From Mycobacterium lehmannii (lineage in GTDB: Bacteria > Actinomycetota > Actinomycetes > Mycobacteriales > Mycobacteriaceae): DNA of 64,000 nucleotides. The stretch spans positions 248,001 through 312,000 of the forward strand of contig NZ_NKCN01000002.1 in NCBI RefSeq assembly GCF_002245535.1. Reading direction: 5' to 3'. The translations under genes and the position numbers were made by a program. Positions 46,072 through 56,839 of the stretch are shown here, piece after piece. The notes below the pieces were generated by a model that saw only the letters and a program-made list of their open reading frames with translations, was not told where the DNA came from and made no database searches. How positions within the stretch are numbered: the stretch's first letter is position 1; every line of letters starts with the position of its first letter.

Positions 46072-46845
46072 TCAGCTGTCGATCTGGCGCTTGTTGCGCT
46101 CCGAGATGGCCTGGAACCGGTCGCCGAGACCGGCGAAGTCGCGGTGCTGGGCGAACGCGATCTTCTCCTCGGCGGCCAGCGCGGGATCGATCACCGCGGC
46201 CGCGCCCGTCGTGTAGATCTCCTTCAGCCCGAGCATGACTGTCGCAGGCACCTCGGCGATCTGTGCGGCCAGTTCGGCGGCGCGGTCGACCAGCCGGTCG
46301 TGGGCGACGACCTCGGTGACCAGGCCGATGCGCTCGGCGCGCGCGGCATCGACGACCTCGCCGGTCATCGACAGCCGCCGGGCCATGGCCAGCCCCACCA
46401 CCTGGGGGAGTCGGGCGGTCATGCCGCCTCCGGGCAGGATGCCGACCCTGGCGTGTGTGTCGGCGAACACGGCGCGTTCGGAGGCGATGAGGAAATCGCA
46501 GCCCAGGGCCATCTCCAGCCCACCGGTGAAGGTCGCGCCGTTGATGGCGCCGACGATCGGTGTGCGCATGTTGCCCGTCGCGGCGATGCAACTCTGCGAC
46601 CGGAACTCCTCGAAATAGCTCAGGCCGTCGCGCTGGGCCTCCTTGAGGTCGACGCCGGCGCAGAACGCGGGGTCTGTGCCGGTGAGGACCACGGCGTTGA
46701 CGGACTCGTCGGCGTCGGCCTCGGTGAGCGCGTTGTAAGTGGCCTTGATCAGTCCGCGACTCAAGGCGTTTCGAGCCTCCGGCCGGTTGAGGGTCAGCAC
46801 TCGCACGGGACCACGGTCGTCGACGAGCACCAGCGGTTCGGTCAT
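46072..46845 (-). CDS. Enoyl-CoA hydratase/isomerase family protein
   Basis: This 257-residue crotonase-fold enzyme has LNRPEARNALS, the oxyanion-forming FCAGVDLKE and GAINGATFTGGLEMALGCDFLIASERAVFADTHARVGILPGGG. The first catalytic glutamate position of true hydratases reads T-G-G-L-E-M here, and the second region GILPGGG lacks the second Glu pair. A hydratase is likely but an isomerase or hydrolase is possible. It is an EchA paralogue whose number cannot be assigned. It is divergent from the FAD monooxygenase, with a shared operator-like palindrome. Confidence 0.85.
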   Translation of the reverse strand: MTEPLVLVDDRGPVRVLTLNRPEARNALSRGLIKATYNALTEADADESVNAVVLTGTDPAFCAGVDLKEAQRDGLSYFEEFRSQSCIAATGNMRTPIVGAINGATFTGGLEMALGCDFLIASERAVFADTHARVGILPGGGMTARLPQVVGLAMARRLSMTGEVVDAARAERIGLVTEVVAHDRLVDRAAELAAQIAEVPATVMLGLKEIYTTGAAAVIDPALAAEEKIAFAQHRDFAGLGDRFQAISERNKRQIDS

Positions 46846-46880
46846 GGGAACCGAATCTAGCGTGTGGCCGGGTTATCGCC

Positions 46881-46905
46881 TACAGTATTTACGAAACGGT
46901 ACCGT
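46881..46905 (+). promoter_or_regulatory. -10 element and TetR-type operator before the FAD monooxygenase
   Basis: TACAGT (46881-46886) is a good -10 element. The perfect palindrome ACGGTACCGT (46896-46905) sits at the expected start of transcription. The flanks keep partial symmetry. A TetR gene is the last gene of the transcript, so autoregulation is likely; echA transcription in the other direction may share the site. Confidence 0.6.
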
Positions 46906-46922
46906 AACGGAAAGAGGAGGCG

Positions 46923-48377
46923 ATGGTTTCCGACGTTCTCGTGGTCGGGGCGGGGCCGACGGGTCTGGCGGCCGCATGTGGTCTGCTGCTGCAGGGTGTC
47001 CGTGTCCGGGTGATCGACGCGGCGGCCGCGCCCGCGACGACGTCGCGGGCCAACTTCCTGCACGCCCGCGGCTCCGAGGTGCTCGACCGCCTCGGTGCGC
47101 TCGGCGACCTTCCCGAAAAGTCGGTGCGGGCGATGAGCATCCTGACCTACCTGGGCGACAAGCCGATCATGCGCATCCGCTTCGGCGATCCCGGTATGGA
47201 TACCGCCGCTCCACCGATGGTGATCTCCCAAGCTGCGGTCGAGGCCGCTCTCCGGGACCGGTTCACCGAACTGGGTGGCAAGATCAGTTGGGGTACAAGG
47301 CTTACCGATGTCCACCAGCGCGGCGGGACCGTCACGGCAGTCTTCGCCGGTGGGAACGACCTCACCGCCGACTGGCTGATCGGCTGCGACGGGGCCGGCA
47401 GCGCCACCCGTCGCGCCGCGGGCATCGACTTCCCCGGGGTGCGCCTCACCGAACGCTTCCTGCTCGCCGACCTCCGCATCGACTGGGACCTCGACCGCTC
47501 AGGCACGACCGGCTGGCTACACCAGGACGGCATGCTCGGAGCGATGCCGATGCCCGGCGGTCTGTGGCGCATCATCGCCTACGATCCGCATTCGGGGCAG
47601 CAAAAGCCCACGGACGACGAGATTCTCGCGCGGTTGAACCGGATCATTCCCGAGCGCACCGGCCGCTCTGCGCCGATCGAGCACGCGGAATGGCTGTCGA
47701 TGTTCAGCGTGCACCGCCGATTGGCGACAACCTACCGGCGTGGCCGGGTGCTGATCGCAGGCGACGCGGCGCACACGCATGCGCCGTTCGGCGGACAGGG
47801 GATGCTGACGGGTCTCGGGGACGCCGAGAACCTTGCGTGGAAACTGGCGCTCGTCACGGCGGGCACCGCCGACGAGAAGCTGCTCGACACATACGAGTCT
47901 GAACGACGTCCGCTCGCCACCGAGGTGCTGCGCAACACGAGCGCGGTCACCAAAGTCAATGTGGCGCAGAGCAGCATAGGCCGCGTTATTCGCGACCGTG
48001 TCGTGGTCCCGGTGATGAACCTGCCCGCAGTGCAGCGTTGGGTGACCTACCGAACCTCGCAGTTGTGGGTGACGTACCGCCGGGGTCCGTTGGCGGATCG
48101 GTCTTGCCGATTGTCGGGCCTGCGTCCGGGGGACCGTGTGCCCGGGATCTCGGGCGACGAATTACATGGGCGCTGGGGGCTTTTGGGAGCCGACGACAAT
48201 CTGGCGAGGATCGTGACCGAGCACCTCGGCGAGACTCGGATCGCCATCATCGATCGGCACATTGATGGCGATCCGATGCTGGTGCGCCCCGACGGCCACC
48301 TCGCCTGGCGCGGACGGCAGCCAAAGGCGTTGCGCCGATGGTTGAGTCGTGCGCTGGCAACGGGCAGCGTGCGATGA
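46923..48377 (+). CDS. Class A FAD-dependent aromatic monooxygenase
   Basis: This 484-residue flavoprotein hydroxylase is of the p-hydroxybenzoate/phenol hydroxylase type. Three fingerprints are present: VVGAGPTGLAAA (FAD), WLIGCDGAGSATRR (the DG motif) and VLIAGDAAHTHAPFGGQGM (the GD motif). The substrate is probably aromatic or polyketide-like, not identifiable from sequence. GAGGAGG precedes the ATG at short spacing. The stop overlaps the TetR start (ATGA), so both are made from one mRNA. Confidence 0.88.
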   Translation: MVSDVLVVGAGPTGLAAACGLLLQGVRVRVIDAAAAPATTSRANFLHARGSEVLDRLGALGDLPEKSVRAMSILTYLGDKPIMRIRFGDPGMDTAAPPMVISQAAVEAALRDRFTELGGKISWGTRLTDVHQRGGTVTAVFAGGNDLTADWLIGCDGAGSATRRAAGIDFPGVRLTERFLLADLRIDWDLDRSGTTGWLHQDGMLGAMPMPGGLWRIIAYDPHSGQQKPTDDEILARLNRIIPERTGRSAPIEHAEWLSMFSVHRRLATTYRRGRVLIAGDAAHTHAPFGGQGMLTGLGDAENLAWKLALVTAGTADEKLLDTYESERRPLATEVLRNTSAVTKVNVAQSSIGRVIRDRVVVPVMNLPAVQRWVTYRTSQLWVTYRRGPLADRSCRLSGLRPGDRVPGISGDELHGRWGLLGADDNLARIVTEHLGETRIAIIDRHIDGDPMLVRPDGHLAWRGRQPKALRRWLSRALATGSVR

Positions 48378-48979
48378 CGGCGCCGAGTCGGGGCCGGCCA
48401 CGCAGCAAGGACCTCGACACCGCCATCTTGCAGGCAGCGCTCGACGTGTTCGTCGAGCGCGGGATCGCGGGTATGAGCATCGAGCAGGTGGCCAAACGCG
48501 CCGGCGTCGGCAAACCTACGATCTACCGCCGTTGGTCGGGAAAGGAGCAACTGGTCGCCGATGCGATCGAGGCGCATGTGAGCACGGACATACAGTGGCC
48601 CACCCGCAAGGAGATCACCGCCGGCAGCGTTCATGATCTGGTGCGACACAACCTATCCGGAGCCGCTCGCACAGCGACCGATCCTCGCTTTCGCGCATTG
48701 ATCGCGCAGATCTTCGGGTCGGCCGTCACACATCCCGAGCTGATGCGGACGTACTGGGACCGCTACATCCAGCCCCGCCGCGACCTTGTCCTCGCCATGC
48801 TCGAGCGCGCGCAGCGCGACAGCGCGGTCGACGAGGACGCCGACCTCGAGGTTCTCGTGGACATGCTGGCCGGCGCGGTGACCTATCGGGTTCTGCAACC
48901 GAATCCGGTGACCGAGCGGCAGATGCGGCGCTACCTCGAATCCGCTTACCGTCAGGTCGGCCTGCTGTCACGCGACTAA
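48374..48979 (+). CDS. TetR-family repressor of the monooxygenase unit
   Basis: This 201-residue regulator has a helix-turn-helix at about 30-60 (MSIEQVAKRAGVGKPTIYRRWSGKEQL), following a basic GRPRSKD start. The ATG at 48374 overlaps the monooxygenase stop. Its probable operator is the ACGGTACCGT palindrome at 46896. The ligand may be the monooxygenase substrate or product. The 3' end overlaps the convergent nuoN stop by 4 bp. Confidence 0.88.
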   Translation: MTAPSRGRPRSKDLDTAILQAALDVFVERGIAGMSIEQVAKRAGVGKPTIYRRWSGKEQLVADAIEAHVSTDIQWPTRKEITAGSVHDLVRHNLSGAARTATDPRFRALIAQIFGSAVTHPELMRTYWDRYIQPRRDLVLAMLERAQRDSAVDEDADLEVLVDMLAGAVTYRVLQPNPVTERQMRRYLESAYRQVGLLSRD

Positions 48980-50550
48980 TGCAGGAACTGGTCGGCGTTG
49001 TTGGCCAGATCCAGAAGCGGTTGCGGCAGCGCGCCCAGCGCGAACGTGACCGCCGCGGTGACCGTCACGACCGTCGTGCTGAGCACACTCGGCACCACCA
49101 GCGTCGGGGCGTTCTCGGGCGGATCGGTGAAGAACATCAACACGATCACCCGCACATAGAAGTACGCGGCGATCGCGCTTGCAAGGACGCCGACAACCAC
49201 CAACGGCATCGCTCCGCCCTCGCCGGCCGCCTTGAACACCGCGAACTTCGCCACGAAGCCGCTGGTCAATGGGATCCCGGCGAACGCGAGGAGGAACAGC
49301 GAAAAGACAATCCCCACAATCGGATAGCGACGCCCGAGTCCCGCCCAGCGCGCCATTGCGGTGTCTTCCTCGCCGGCACCGTCGCGAACCAGACCGACCA
49401 CGGCGAACGCCCCCACGGTGCTGAAGCCGTACGCGAACAGATAGAACAGCGTCGACGACAGTCCCGCTTCGTTCGCGGCAATCACACCGGTGAGGATGAA
49501 ACCGGTGTGCGACACCGCCGAATACGCCAGCATCCGCTTGACGTCGGCCTGGGTCACCGCTGCCACGGTGCCGACCACCATCGTCAGGATCGCGATCGCC
49601 CACAGCACGGGTCGCCAGTCGTCGCGCAGTTCGGGCAGCGCGACGTAGAACACGCGCAGCAGCGCGCCGAATGCGGCGATCTTCGTCGCCGCAGCCATGA
49701 ACGCCGTGATCGGCGTCGGCGCGCCCTGATACACGTCGGGGACCCAGCTGTGGAACGGGACGGCACCGACTTTGAACAGCACACCGACCAGTACCAGTCC
49801 GATCCCGATCAGGGCCAGCGACGTCTTACCCGATCCCGCGGCGACGGCCTCCGCGATACCGACCAAATCCAACGTACCGGCGTATCCGTACAGCATGGCC
49901 ACGCCGTAGAGGAAGAACGCCGACGAGAATGCACCCAGCAGAAAGTATTTCAGCGCCGCCTCTTGGGACAGCAGGCGACGCTTGCGCGCCAGCCCGCACA
50001 ACAGGTACAGCGGCAGCGACAGGATCTCCAGCGCGATGAACATGGTCAGCAGGTCATCGGATGCCGGGAACAGCAGCATGCCGCCGATGGCGAACATCGT
50101 CAGCGGGAAGACCTCGGTCTGGATCACGCCGGCCTTGGTGGCCACTTGTTCGGCGACGCTGCCGGGTACGGCCGACGCCTGGGGGGTGAATCCGTCGAGG
50201 CCGCGGCGACCGCCCTCGGCGACCTCAGCGCCGACCTGTCGCTCAGCGATCAGCAGGACGCCGAGCACACCGACGAGCAGGATGGTGCCCTGCAGGAACA
50301 GTGCGGGGGCGTCGATGACGACCGCACCCATCACGGCCGAGCGGCCGACGGAGCCGTGCAGGGTACGTGCGAGCACCACCACGGCGACCAGGGCGGCCGC
50401 CAGCCCACCGAAGCACAGCACCAGCTGGCTCGCGTACCGGTGCCGCCGCGGCAGGAACGCCTCAACGAGGACGCCCGCGATGGCGACCCCGAACACGATC
50501 AGCATCGGGCAGACCAGACCGTATTCGACGGTCGGCGGGGTGAGGGTCAT
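48976..50550 (-). CDS. nuoN: NADH dehydrogenase I subunit N
   Basis: This 524-residue antiporter-like membrane subunit of complex I has about 14 helices, with charged residues inside membrane segments (for example PFHSWVPDVYQGAPTPI and TQADVKRMLAYSAVSHTGF). It forms part of the proton-pumping arm. It is the last gene of the operon, overlapping nuoM as ATGA. Its stop overlaps the TetR gene on the other strand. A long open frame antisense to it is a GC-codon shadow. Confidence 0.95.
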   Translation of the reverse strand: MTLTPPTVEYGLVCPMLIVFGVAIAGVLVEAFLPRRHRYASQLVLCFGGLAAALVAVVVLARTLHGSVGRSAVMGAVVIDAPALFLQGTILLVGVLGVLLIAERQVGAEVAEGGRRGLDGFTPQASAVPGSVAEQVATKAGVIQTEVFPLTMFAIGGMLLFPASDDLLTMFIALEILSLPLYLLCGLARKRRLLSQEAALKYFLLGAFSSAFFLYGVAMLYGYAGTLDLVGIAEAVAAGSGKTSLALIGIGLVLVGVLFKVGAVPFHSWVPDVYQGAPTPITAFMAAATKIAAFGALLRVFYVALPELRDDWRPVLWAIAILTMVVGTVAAVTQADVKRMLAYSAVSHTGFILTGVIAANEAGLSSTLFYLFAYGFSTVGAFAVVGLVRDGAGEEDTAMARWAGLGRRYPIVGIVFSLFLLAFAGIPLTSGFVAKFAVFKAAGEGGAMPLVVVGVLASAIAAYFYVRVIVLMFFTDPPENAPTLVVPSVLSTTVVTVTAAVTFALGALPQPLLDLANNADQFLH

Positions 50551-52112
50551 GGTCTCGGCCCTTCCGCGACTCTGGGTACGGGATCAGGTTGGTCGATGGT
50601 CGTCAGGATGTGATCGACCGCAGGGTTGATGACGTCGAGCGCAGGTTTTGGATACACCCCCAGCACGATCAGAAGGGCGATCAACGGTGCGACGACGACG
50701 AGTTCGCGCGGCACCAGGTCGCGCACCCGCTCGTTGCCCTCGGTGACGGCTCCGGTCATCATCCGCTGGTACATCCACAGGATGTAGATCGCCGACAGCA
50801 CCAGCGCCGTGGCCGCGAACACCGCCAGCACCGGGTACCGCGTGAATGTGCCGATGAGCACCAGGAATTCGCTGATGAACGGCGCCAGACCGGGCAGCGA
50901 CAGCGTCGCCAGTCCGGCGACGAGGAATGTGCCCGCCATCACCGGTGCCACCTTCTGGACACCACCGAACGCCCGGATCAGTCGAGTGCCCCTGCGCGAC
51001 ACCAGGAACCCTGCGATCAGGAACAGGGCGGCCGTCGACAGACCGTGGTTGATCATGTACAACGTCGAACCGGACTGGCCCTGGCTGGTCATCACGAAGA
51101 TGCCCAGGATGATGAACCCGAAGTGGGAGATCGACGTGTAGGCGATCAACCGCATCACGTCGGTCTGGCCGATCGCGAGGATCGCGCCGTAGACGATGCC
51201 GATCACCGCCAGCGTGACGACCAGGGGTTGGAAATACGTTGACGCGTCGGGGAACAACTGCAGGCAGTACCGCAGCATCCCGAAGGTCCCGACCTTGTCC
51301 ATGACCGCCATCATCAGCACCGCGCTGGCCGGGGTGGCCTCGACGGCCGCGTCGGGCAGCCAGCGGTGGAACGGCCACAACGGCGCCTTGACCGCGAACG
51401 CGAACATGAAGCCGAGGAATAACAGGTTCATCACGGCGGGGTTGACGGCGAACTCACCGCTGGACACCGCGGAGACGATCTCGCGGAAGTCGAACGTGCC
51501 CGCGGCGAACGTGTCACTCGAGGCGGTCACCACATACAGCCCGATCACCGCGGCCAGCATGATCAGACCGCCGAACAGGTTGTACAGCAGGAACTTCACC
51601 GCCGCCTTGCTCCGGTTCTCGCCGCCGAAGCCGCCGATGAGGAAGTACATCGGAATCAGCATCGCTTCGAAGAACACGTAGAACAGCAGGATGTCCAGCG
51701 ACACCAGCGACATCAGGACCATGCCCTCGACGGCCAGCGTCAACGCGAGGTAGGTCTGCACCGACCGTCCGCGCAGGCCGGTCTGGCCGTCGGCGTCGTT
51801 CCAGCCCGCGATGATCAGCAGCGGCACCAGGACCGCGGTGAGCACTACGATCGCCAGTGCGATGCCGTCGACACCCAGGATGTAGCCGGTGCCGAATGAC
51901 GGGATCCAGCGGTGGGATTCGACGAACTGGTACTGCTCGCCACCGGGTTGGAAGCCGACCGCCACAACGGCGGTGATCGCCAGGACCGCGATCGAGACGG
52001 CCAACGCGAACCATTTGGCCAGCACCCGTTGGGCGGCAGGCAGCAGGATCGTCAGCGCGGCGCCGACGGTCGGCGTCGCCCACAGCACCGTGAGCCAGGG
52101 GAAGTTGTTCAC
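50547..52112 (-). CDS. nuoM: NADH dehydrogenase I subunit M
   Basis: This 521-residue antiporter-like subunit with about 14 membrane helices contains [32 protein letters not shown], the hallmark of the family, and [19 protein letters not shown]. It translocates protons with NuoL and NuoN. It starts with GTG overlapping the nuoL stop (GTGA) and ends overlapping nuoN. Confidence 0.95.
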   Translation of the reverse strand: MNNFPWLTVLWATPTVGAALTILLPAAQRVLAKWFALAVSIAVLAITAVVAVGFQPGGEQYQFVESHRWIPSFGTGYILGVDGIALAIVVLTAVLVPLLIIAGWNDADGQTGLRGRSVQTYLALTLAVEGMVLMSLVSLDILLFYVFFEAMLIPMYFLIGGFGGENRSKAAVKFLLYNLFGGLIMLAAVIGLYVVTASSDTFAAGTFDFREIVSAVSSGEFAVNPAVMNLLFLGFMFAFAVKAPLWPFHRWLPDAAVEATPASAVLMMAVMDKVGTFGMLRYCLQLFPDASTYFQPLVVTLAVIGIVYGAILAIGQTDVMRLIAYTSISHFGFIILGIFVMTSQGQSGSTLYMINHGLSTAALFLIAGFLVSRRGTRLIRAFGGVQKVAPVMAGTFLVAGLATLSLPGLAPFISEFLVLIGTFTRYPVLAVFAATALVLSAIYILWMYQRMMTGAVTEGNERVRDLVPRELVVVAPLIALLIVLGVYPKPALDVINPAVDHILTTIDQPDPVPRVAEGPRP

Positions 52113-53989
52113 CAGAGTTGCACCGCCAGGATCGCCGCGACCACCAGAACCGCACCTGAAAGCATCGAAAGCGCATAAGAGCGGGCATAACCCGTCTGTA
52201 GGCGCCGCAGACCCGTCGACAGGCGGCTGACCAGCCCTGCCAACCCGGTGGCCGCGCCGTCGACCGCCTCCTCGTCGATCTCGACGAGCCCGCGGGTCAG
52301 CAGTTGGCCGGGCCGCATCAGCGCCGCCTCGTTGAACGCATCGCCGTACAGATCATTGCGCGCCGCGACAGTGAGCGCCGAACCGTCCGGGACGTCTTCT
52401 GGCACAGGCTTTCTTCCGTACATGCGGTAGGCGATGAGGACGCCGACGGCGACGACGGTCAGGATCACCGTCGTCACCACCCAGACGGGTGCGACGTGGT
52501 GTACCTCGTGTGCGCCGACGACCGGTTCGAGCCAGTGCTCCAGCGTGCCGCCGATCGCGAACGCCGCCCCCGAGCCCACGGAGCCGACGGCCAGCAGGAT
52601 CATCGGCCAGGTCATCACCGCCGGGGCTTCATGCGGATGCGCATTGGGAGCCCAACGCTTCTCGCCGAAGAACGTCATCAGCATCACCCTGGTCATGTAG
52701 AACGCGGTGATGCCGGCGCCCAGGATCGTCACGCCGCCCAGGATCAAGCCCTTGACACCTCCTGCGCCGAGCGCCGCTTCGATGATCCCGTCTTTGGAGA
52801 AGAATCCGGCCAGCGGCGGCACCCCGATGATCGCGAGGTAGCCGAGGCCGAATGTGACGAACGTGATCGGCAGCGCTTTGCGCAGGCCGCCGTAGCGCCG
52901 CATGTCGACCTCGTCGTCCATCGCATGCATCACCGAACCGGCGCCCAGGAACAGGCCGGCCTTGAAGAAGCCGTGGGTGAGCAGGTGCATGATCGCGAAC
53001 GCGTAGCCGACCGGCCCGAGCCCGGCGGCCAGCACCATGTAGCCGATCTGCGACATCGTCGACGCCGCAAGGGCTTTCTTGATGTCGTCCTTCGCGCAGC
53101 CGATGATCGCGCCGAACAACAGGGTGACGGCGCCGACGATGACGACGCCGAGTTGCGCGGTGGGCGCGAGGTCGAACACCGGTCCGGAGCGCACGATGAG
53201 GTACACACCCGCGGTCACCATGGTGGCGGCATGGATCAACGCCGAGACCGGTGTCGGACCCTCCATCGCATCGCCCAGCCAGGACTGCAGCGGCACCTGC
53301 GCCGACTTACCGCACGCGGCCAGCAGGAGCAGCAGGCCGATCGCGGTCAGCACGCCCTCGCCGGCGTTCGGCGCGGCGGCGAAGACGCCCGCATAGGAAA
53401 TGGACCCGATGTAGGCGAACATCACCATCATCGCGATGGCCAGCCCCATGTCGCCGACGCGGTTGACGACGAACGCCTTCTTTGCCGCCGTCGCCGCCGA
53501 CGGTTTGTGCGCCCAGAAACCGATCAGCAGATAGGACGCCAACCCGACGCCCTCCCAGCCAACGTAGAGGCCGAGGTAGTTGTCGGCGAGCACCAGAAGC
53601 AGCATCGCCGACAGGAACAGGTTCAGGTACGCGAAAAACCTTCGCCGCCCGGGGTCTTCGGCCATGTAGCCGACCGAGTAGATGTGGATCAGCGAGCCGA
53701 CACCGGTGATCAGCAACACGAAACACATCGACAGCGGGTCGAGTTGCATGCCGAAGTCCACCTGCAGCCCGCCGACCGGAACCCAGGAGAACAACGCCTC
53801 GTGGATCGCGCGCTGTTCGGCGTCACGGCCCAGCATGTCGACGAAGAGCACGGCACCGACGACGAACGACCCGATGGCCGCGGCGCAGCCCAACAGGTGG
53901 CCCCAGGCGTCGGTCCGTCGTCCCCCGAGGAGCAGGATCGCCGCGCCGGCCAGCGGCAGCGCGATGGTCAGCCAGACAGGAATCGTCAT
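52109..53989 (-). CDS. nuoL: NADH dehydrogenase I subunit L
   Basis: This 626-residue protein is the distal antiporter-like subunit, with about 16 helices and the long lateral helix expected at the C-terminus. Motifs are [26 protein letters not shown] and [20 protein letters not shown]. It is preceded by nuoK with a gap of 7 bp, the longest gap in the membrane-arm part, and overlaps nuoM. Confidence 0.95.
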   Translation of the reverse strand: MTIPVWLTIALPLAGAAILLLGGRRTDAWGHLLGCAAAIGSFVVGAVLFVDMLGRDAEQRAIHEALFSWVPVGGLQVDFGMQLDPLSMCFVLLITGVGSLIHIYSVGYMAEDPGRRRFFAYLNLFLSAMLLLVLADNYLGLYVGWEGVGLASYLLIGFWAHKPSAATAAKKAFVVNRVGDMGLAIAMMVMFAYIGSISYAGVFAAAPNAGEGVLTAIGLLLLLAACGKSAQVPLQSWLGDAMEGPTPVSALIHAATMVTAGVYLIVRSGPVFDLAPTAQLGVVIVGAVTLLFGAIIGCAKDDIKKALAASTMSQIGYMVLAAGLGPVGYAFAIMHLLTHGFFKAGLFLGAGSVMHAMDDEVDMRRYGGLRKALPITFVTFGLGYLAIIGVPPLAGFFSKDGIIEAALGAGGVKGLILGGVTILGAGITAFYMTRVMLMTFFGEKRWAPNAHPHEAPAVMTWPMILLAVGSVGSGAAFAIGGTLEHWLEPVVGAHEVHHVAPVWVVTTVILTVVAVGVLIAYRMYGRKPVPEDVPDGSALTVAARNDLYGDAFNEAALMRPGQLLTRGLVEIDEEAVDGAATGLAGLVSRLSTGLRRLQTGYARSYALSMLSGAVLVVAAILAVQLW

Positions 53990-53996
53990 CGCGCCT

Positions 53997-54296
53997 CTAG
54001 TTCTTCAGAAGGCTTGCGTCGTCGACCGAAGCCGACCGGCGGGTACGGAAGATGCTCATGATGATCGCCAGCCCGACCACCACCTCGCAGGCGGCGACCA
54101 CCATGGTGAAGAACGCGACCACTTGGCCGTTGAGGTGGCCGTGCATGCGGGAGAACGAGACGAACGCGAGGTTGGCCGCGTTCAACATTAGCTCGACGCA
54201 CATGAACACCACGATCGCGTTGCGCCGCAACAGCACCCCTGCCGCGCCTATCGTGAACAACAGCGCCGACAGATAGAGATAGTTGTCGGGATTCAC
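53997..54296 (-). CDS. nuoK: NADH dehydrogenase I subunit K
   Basis: This 99-residue, three-helix membrane subunit has intramembrane glutamates in [14 protein letters not shown] and a second acidic site in [11 protein letters not shown], which form part of the proton path. The GTG start overlaps the nuoJ stop as GTGA. Confidence 0.95.
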   Translation of the reverse strand: MNPDNYLYLSALLFTIGAAGVLLRRNAIVVFMCVELMLNAANLAFVSFSRMHGHLNGQVVAFFTMVVAACEVVVGLAIIMSIFRTRRSASVDDASLLKN

Positions 54297-55063
54297 TCCC
54301 CGCCTCCTCGGCCGTTCGTCACGGTGACGGTCCGCTTCTGCAGGATGGGGCTGACGGACAGCTCTGAACCGGAACCGTCAGGTAGGCGGGCGGCGATGTC
54401 GACGGCGTTGTTGCGCGCGAAGACACCGGGATTGGGCAGCGTCGTCGGATAGCCGCCCGGTTTGAACCGTTCTTCGGCGAGTTCACGCTGGGTCTTGCGG
54501 CGTCCGAAGCGTTCCCGGTGTGCCAGCACCATCGCGCCAAGCGCGGCCGTGATCAGCAGCGCGCTGGTCAACTCGAACGCCCACAGGTAGCGCACGAAGA
54601 TGAGCGCCGCCAAGCCCTCGACGTTGCCACCCGCGTTCGCCTGCGCCAGGCCGGTGAAGCCGCCGACCGAGACGTTGCCGATGCCCGCGATGAGCAGCAG
54701 ACCGAAACCGACACCGGTGACGACACCGGCAACCCGTTGCCCGCGAATCGTTTCCACGAGCGAGTCCGACGAGTCGACACCGATGAGCATCAGCACGAAC
54801 AGGAAGATCATCATGACGGCACCGGTGTAAACCACCACCTGGACCACACCGAGGAACAGCGCGCCCTGGGCGATGTAGAACACCGCCAACACGATCATCG
54901 TCATGGCCAGAAACATTGCGGAGTACACCGCTTTCGGTGCGGCGATCACACCGAGCGCACCGACGACCGCCACGATCCCCAACACCCAGAACAGCACGGC
55001 CTCGGTGGTCGTGGTCTGCCCCGGGTTGTCGGCGGCCACGGCCGCGAGCAGGTCGAGCCTCAT
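54293..55063 (-). CDS. nuoJ: NADH dehydrogenase I subunit J
   Basis: This 256-residue subunit has five membrane helices (for example [20 protein letters not shown] and [20 protein letters not shown]). A hydrophilic C-terminal tail extends further than in E. coli, as in other actinobacteria. It overlaps nuoI (ATGA) and nuoK (GTGA). Confidence 0.94.
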   Translation of the reverse strand: MRLDLLAAVAADNPGQTTTTEAVLFWVLGIVAVVGALGVIAAPKAVYSAMFLAMTMIVLAVFYIAQGALFLGVVQVVVYTGAVMMIFLFVLMLIGVDSSDSLVETIRGQRVAGVVTGVGFGLLLIAGIGNVSVGGFTGLAQANAGGNVEGLAALIFVRYLWAFELTSALLITAALGAMVLAHRERFGRRKTQRELAEERFKPGGYPTTLPNPGVFARNNAVDIAARLPDGSGSELSVSPILQKRTVTVTNGRGGGE

Positions 55064-55605
55064 CGAACGTCCCCGGTGACCTTCTGGGTCTTTTGCTCCA
55101 CGGGTCCGATATTGCCCAGGTAGTAGTCCTCGTCGGTGGCGCCGGGGGCCATCGGATGCGGCGGCGGCAGCATGCCGGACCGCAACGGCGCCAACAACTT
55201 GTCCTTACCCCAGATCAGGTCGGCGCGGTTGTCGTCGGCCATCTCGTAGTCGTTGGTCATCGTCAACGCCCGGGTGGGGCAGGCCTCGATGCACAGCCCG
55301 CAGCCGATACAGCGCAGATAGTTGATCTGGTAGACGCGCCCGTAGCGCTCACCGGGGGAATACCGTTCGTCCTCGGTGTTGTCGTCGCCCTCGACATAGA
55401 TGGCGTCGGCGGGGCAGGCCCAGGCGCACAGTTCGCAGCCGATGCACTTCTCCAGGCCGTCGGGGTACCGGTTCAGTTGGTGCCGGCCGTGATAGCGCTT
55501 GGCGACGGGTCCCGGCTTCTCCGGATACTCCTCGGTGATCGGCCTTTTGAACATGGTTCCGAAGGTGACCCCGAAACCTTTCAGCGCGTCGAGGAACTTA
55601 GGCAT
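55060..55605 (-). CDS. nuoI: NADH dehydrogenase I subunit I (2x 4Fe-4S)
   Basis: This 181-residue ferredoxin-like subunit carries two tetranuclear clusters, [12 protein letters not shown] and [12 protein letters not shown]. It passes electrons from NuoG toward NuoB. It overlaps the end of nuoH by 8 bp. Confidence 0.96.
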   Translation of the reverse strand: MPKFLDALKGFGVTFGTMFKRPITEEYPEKPGPVAKRYHGRHQLNRYPDGLEKCIGCELCAWACPADAIYVEGDDNTEDERYSPGERYGRVYQINYLRCIGCGLCIEACPTRALTMTNDYEMADDNRADLIWGKDKLLAPLRSGMLPPPHPMAPGATDEDYYLGNIGPVEQKTQKVTGDVR

Positions 55606-56839
55606 CGGCTGGCTCCTTGGTTGCGGTCTGCGTGCTGCCCGGCAGGGGCGGGGTGGGGAAGATCTCCGGATCGAGCTTCTGCCGCGGGATGGCGCGAACG
55701 TTGCGTCGGCGCGCCGACCGCCACAGCGCCACGGCGATCAGCAGCACCGCGATGGCGCCGAGGGAGGCCAGCGTCGTCGTCACCTGACTGAAGCCCTCGT
55801 TGCGGAGCGCGCGCGCCGTGGCGACGATCATGATCCAGGCCAACGAGAACGGGATGAGCGCTTTCCATCCCAGCCCCATGAACTGGTCGTAGCGCATGCG
55901 GGGCAGCGTGGCGCGCAGCCAGAAGAACAGGAACATGAACCCCCACACCTTGGCGACGAACCACAGCAGTGGCCACCAACCGGTGTTCGCGCCATCCCAC
56001 ATGTTGAGGGGCCACGGGGCGTGCCAGCCGCCCAGGAACATCGTGGTCGCCAGCGCGGAGACGGTGGTCATGTTGACGTACTCGGCGAGCATGAACATCG
56101 CGAACTTGATCGACGAGTACTCGGTGTGGAAACCGCCGACCAGTTCGCCCTCGGCTTCGGGGAGATCGAAAGGCGCACGGTTCGTTTCGCCCACCATCGA
56201 GACCATGTAAACCAGGAACGACGGCAGCAGCAGGAAGATGAACCAGGTGCCGTCCTGGGCGGCGACGATGCCGGAGGTCGACATCGTGCCCGCGTAGATG
56301 AACACCGCCACGAACGACAGCGCCATGGCGATCTCATACGAAATCACCTGCGCGCTCGAGCGAATGCCGCCCAGCAGTGGATACGTCGACCCTGACGCCC
56401 ACCCGGCCAGCACGATCCCGTACACACCGATGGAGGTCGCCGCCAGGATGTACAGGACGGCGACGGGCATGTCCGTCAACTGCAATGCGGTGCGGTGGCC
56501 GAAGATCGAGACCTCACCGCCCATCGGGATGACGGCGAAGGCGATGAAGGCGGGCACCGCGGCGATCACCGGAGCCGCAAGGTAGACGAACTTGTCGACT
56601 CCGGCGGGGACCAGACCCTCCTTGAGCGCGAGCTTGACGCCGTCCACCAGCGACTGCAGAAGTCCCCTGGGGCCCACGCGGTTAGGTCCGAACCGCATCT
56701 GCATGCGGCCCAGCAGTTTGCGCTCGATCAGGATCGCCGAGAGCACCGACAGCATCAGGAACGCGAAGATCGCGAGCGCTTTGGCGAGGGTCAGCCACCA
56801 CGGGTCATGACCGAAGAGGGTGGGATCGGGATGGATCAC
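55598..56839 (-). CDS. nuoH: NADH dehydrogenase I subunit H
   Basis: This 413-residue membrane subunit with about eight helices forms the quinone-binding site with NuoB and NuoD. Typical segments are [26 protein letters not shown] and the conserved loop [24 protein letters not shown]. The GTG start overlaps the nuoG stop. The C-terminal tail is longer than in E. coli and hydrophilic. Confidence 0.95.
   Translation of the reverse strand: MIHPDPTLFGHDPWWLTLAKALAIFAFLMLSVLSAILIERKLLGRMQMRFGPNRVGPRGLLQSLVDGVKLALKEGLVPAGVDKFVYLAAPVIAAVPAFIAFAVIPMGGEVSIFGHRTALQLTDMPVAVLYILAATSIGVYGIVLAGWASGSTYPLLGGIRSSAQVISYEIAMALSFVAVFIYAGTMSTSGIVAAQDGTWFIFLLLPSFLVYMVSMVGETNRAPFDLPEAEGELVGGFHTEYSSIKFAMFMLAEYVNMTTVSALATTMFLGGWHAPWPLNMWDGANTGWWPLLWFVAKVWGFMFLFFWLRATLPRMRYDQFMGLGWKALIPFSLAWIMIVATARALRNEGFSQVTTTLASLGAIAVLLIAVALWRSARRRNVRAIPRQKLDPEIFPTPPLPGSTQTATKEPADA

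Noticed and set aside
48979..50613. Long plus-strand open frame (544 codons) opposite nuoN, and similar long frames opposite nuoL, nuoD, aofH and others
   Set aside because: Composition is rich in Arg/His/Gln/Asp without any domain, as expected for antisense of GC-rich codons; the opposite strand is a clear conserved gene.
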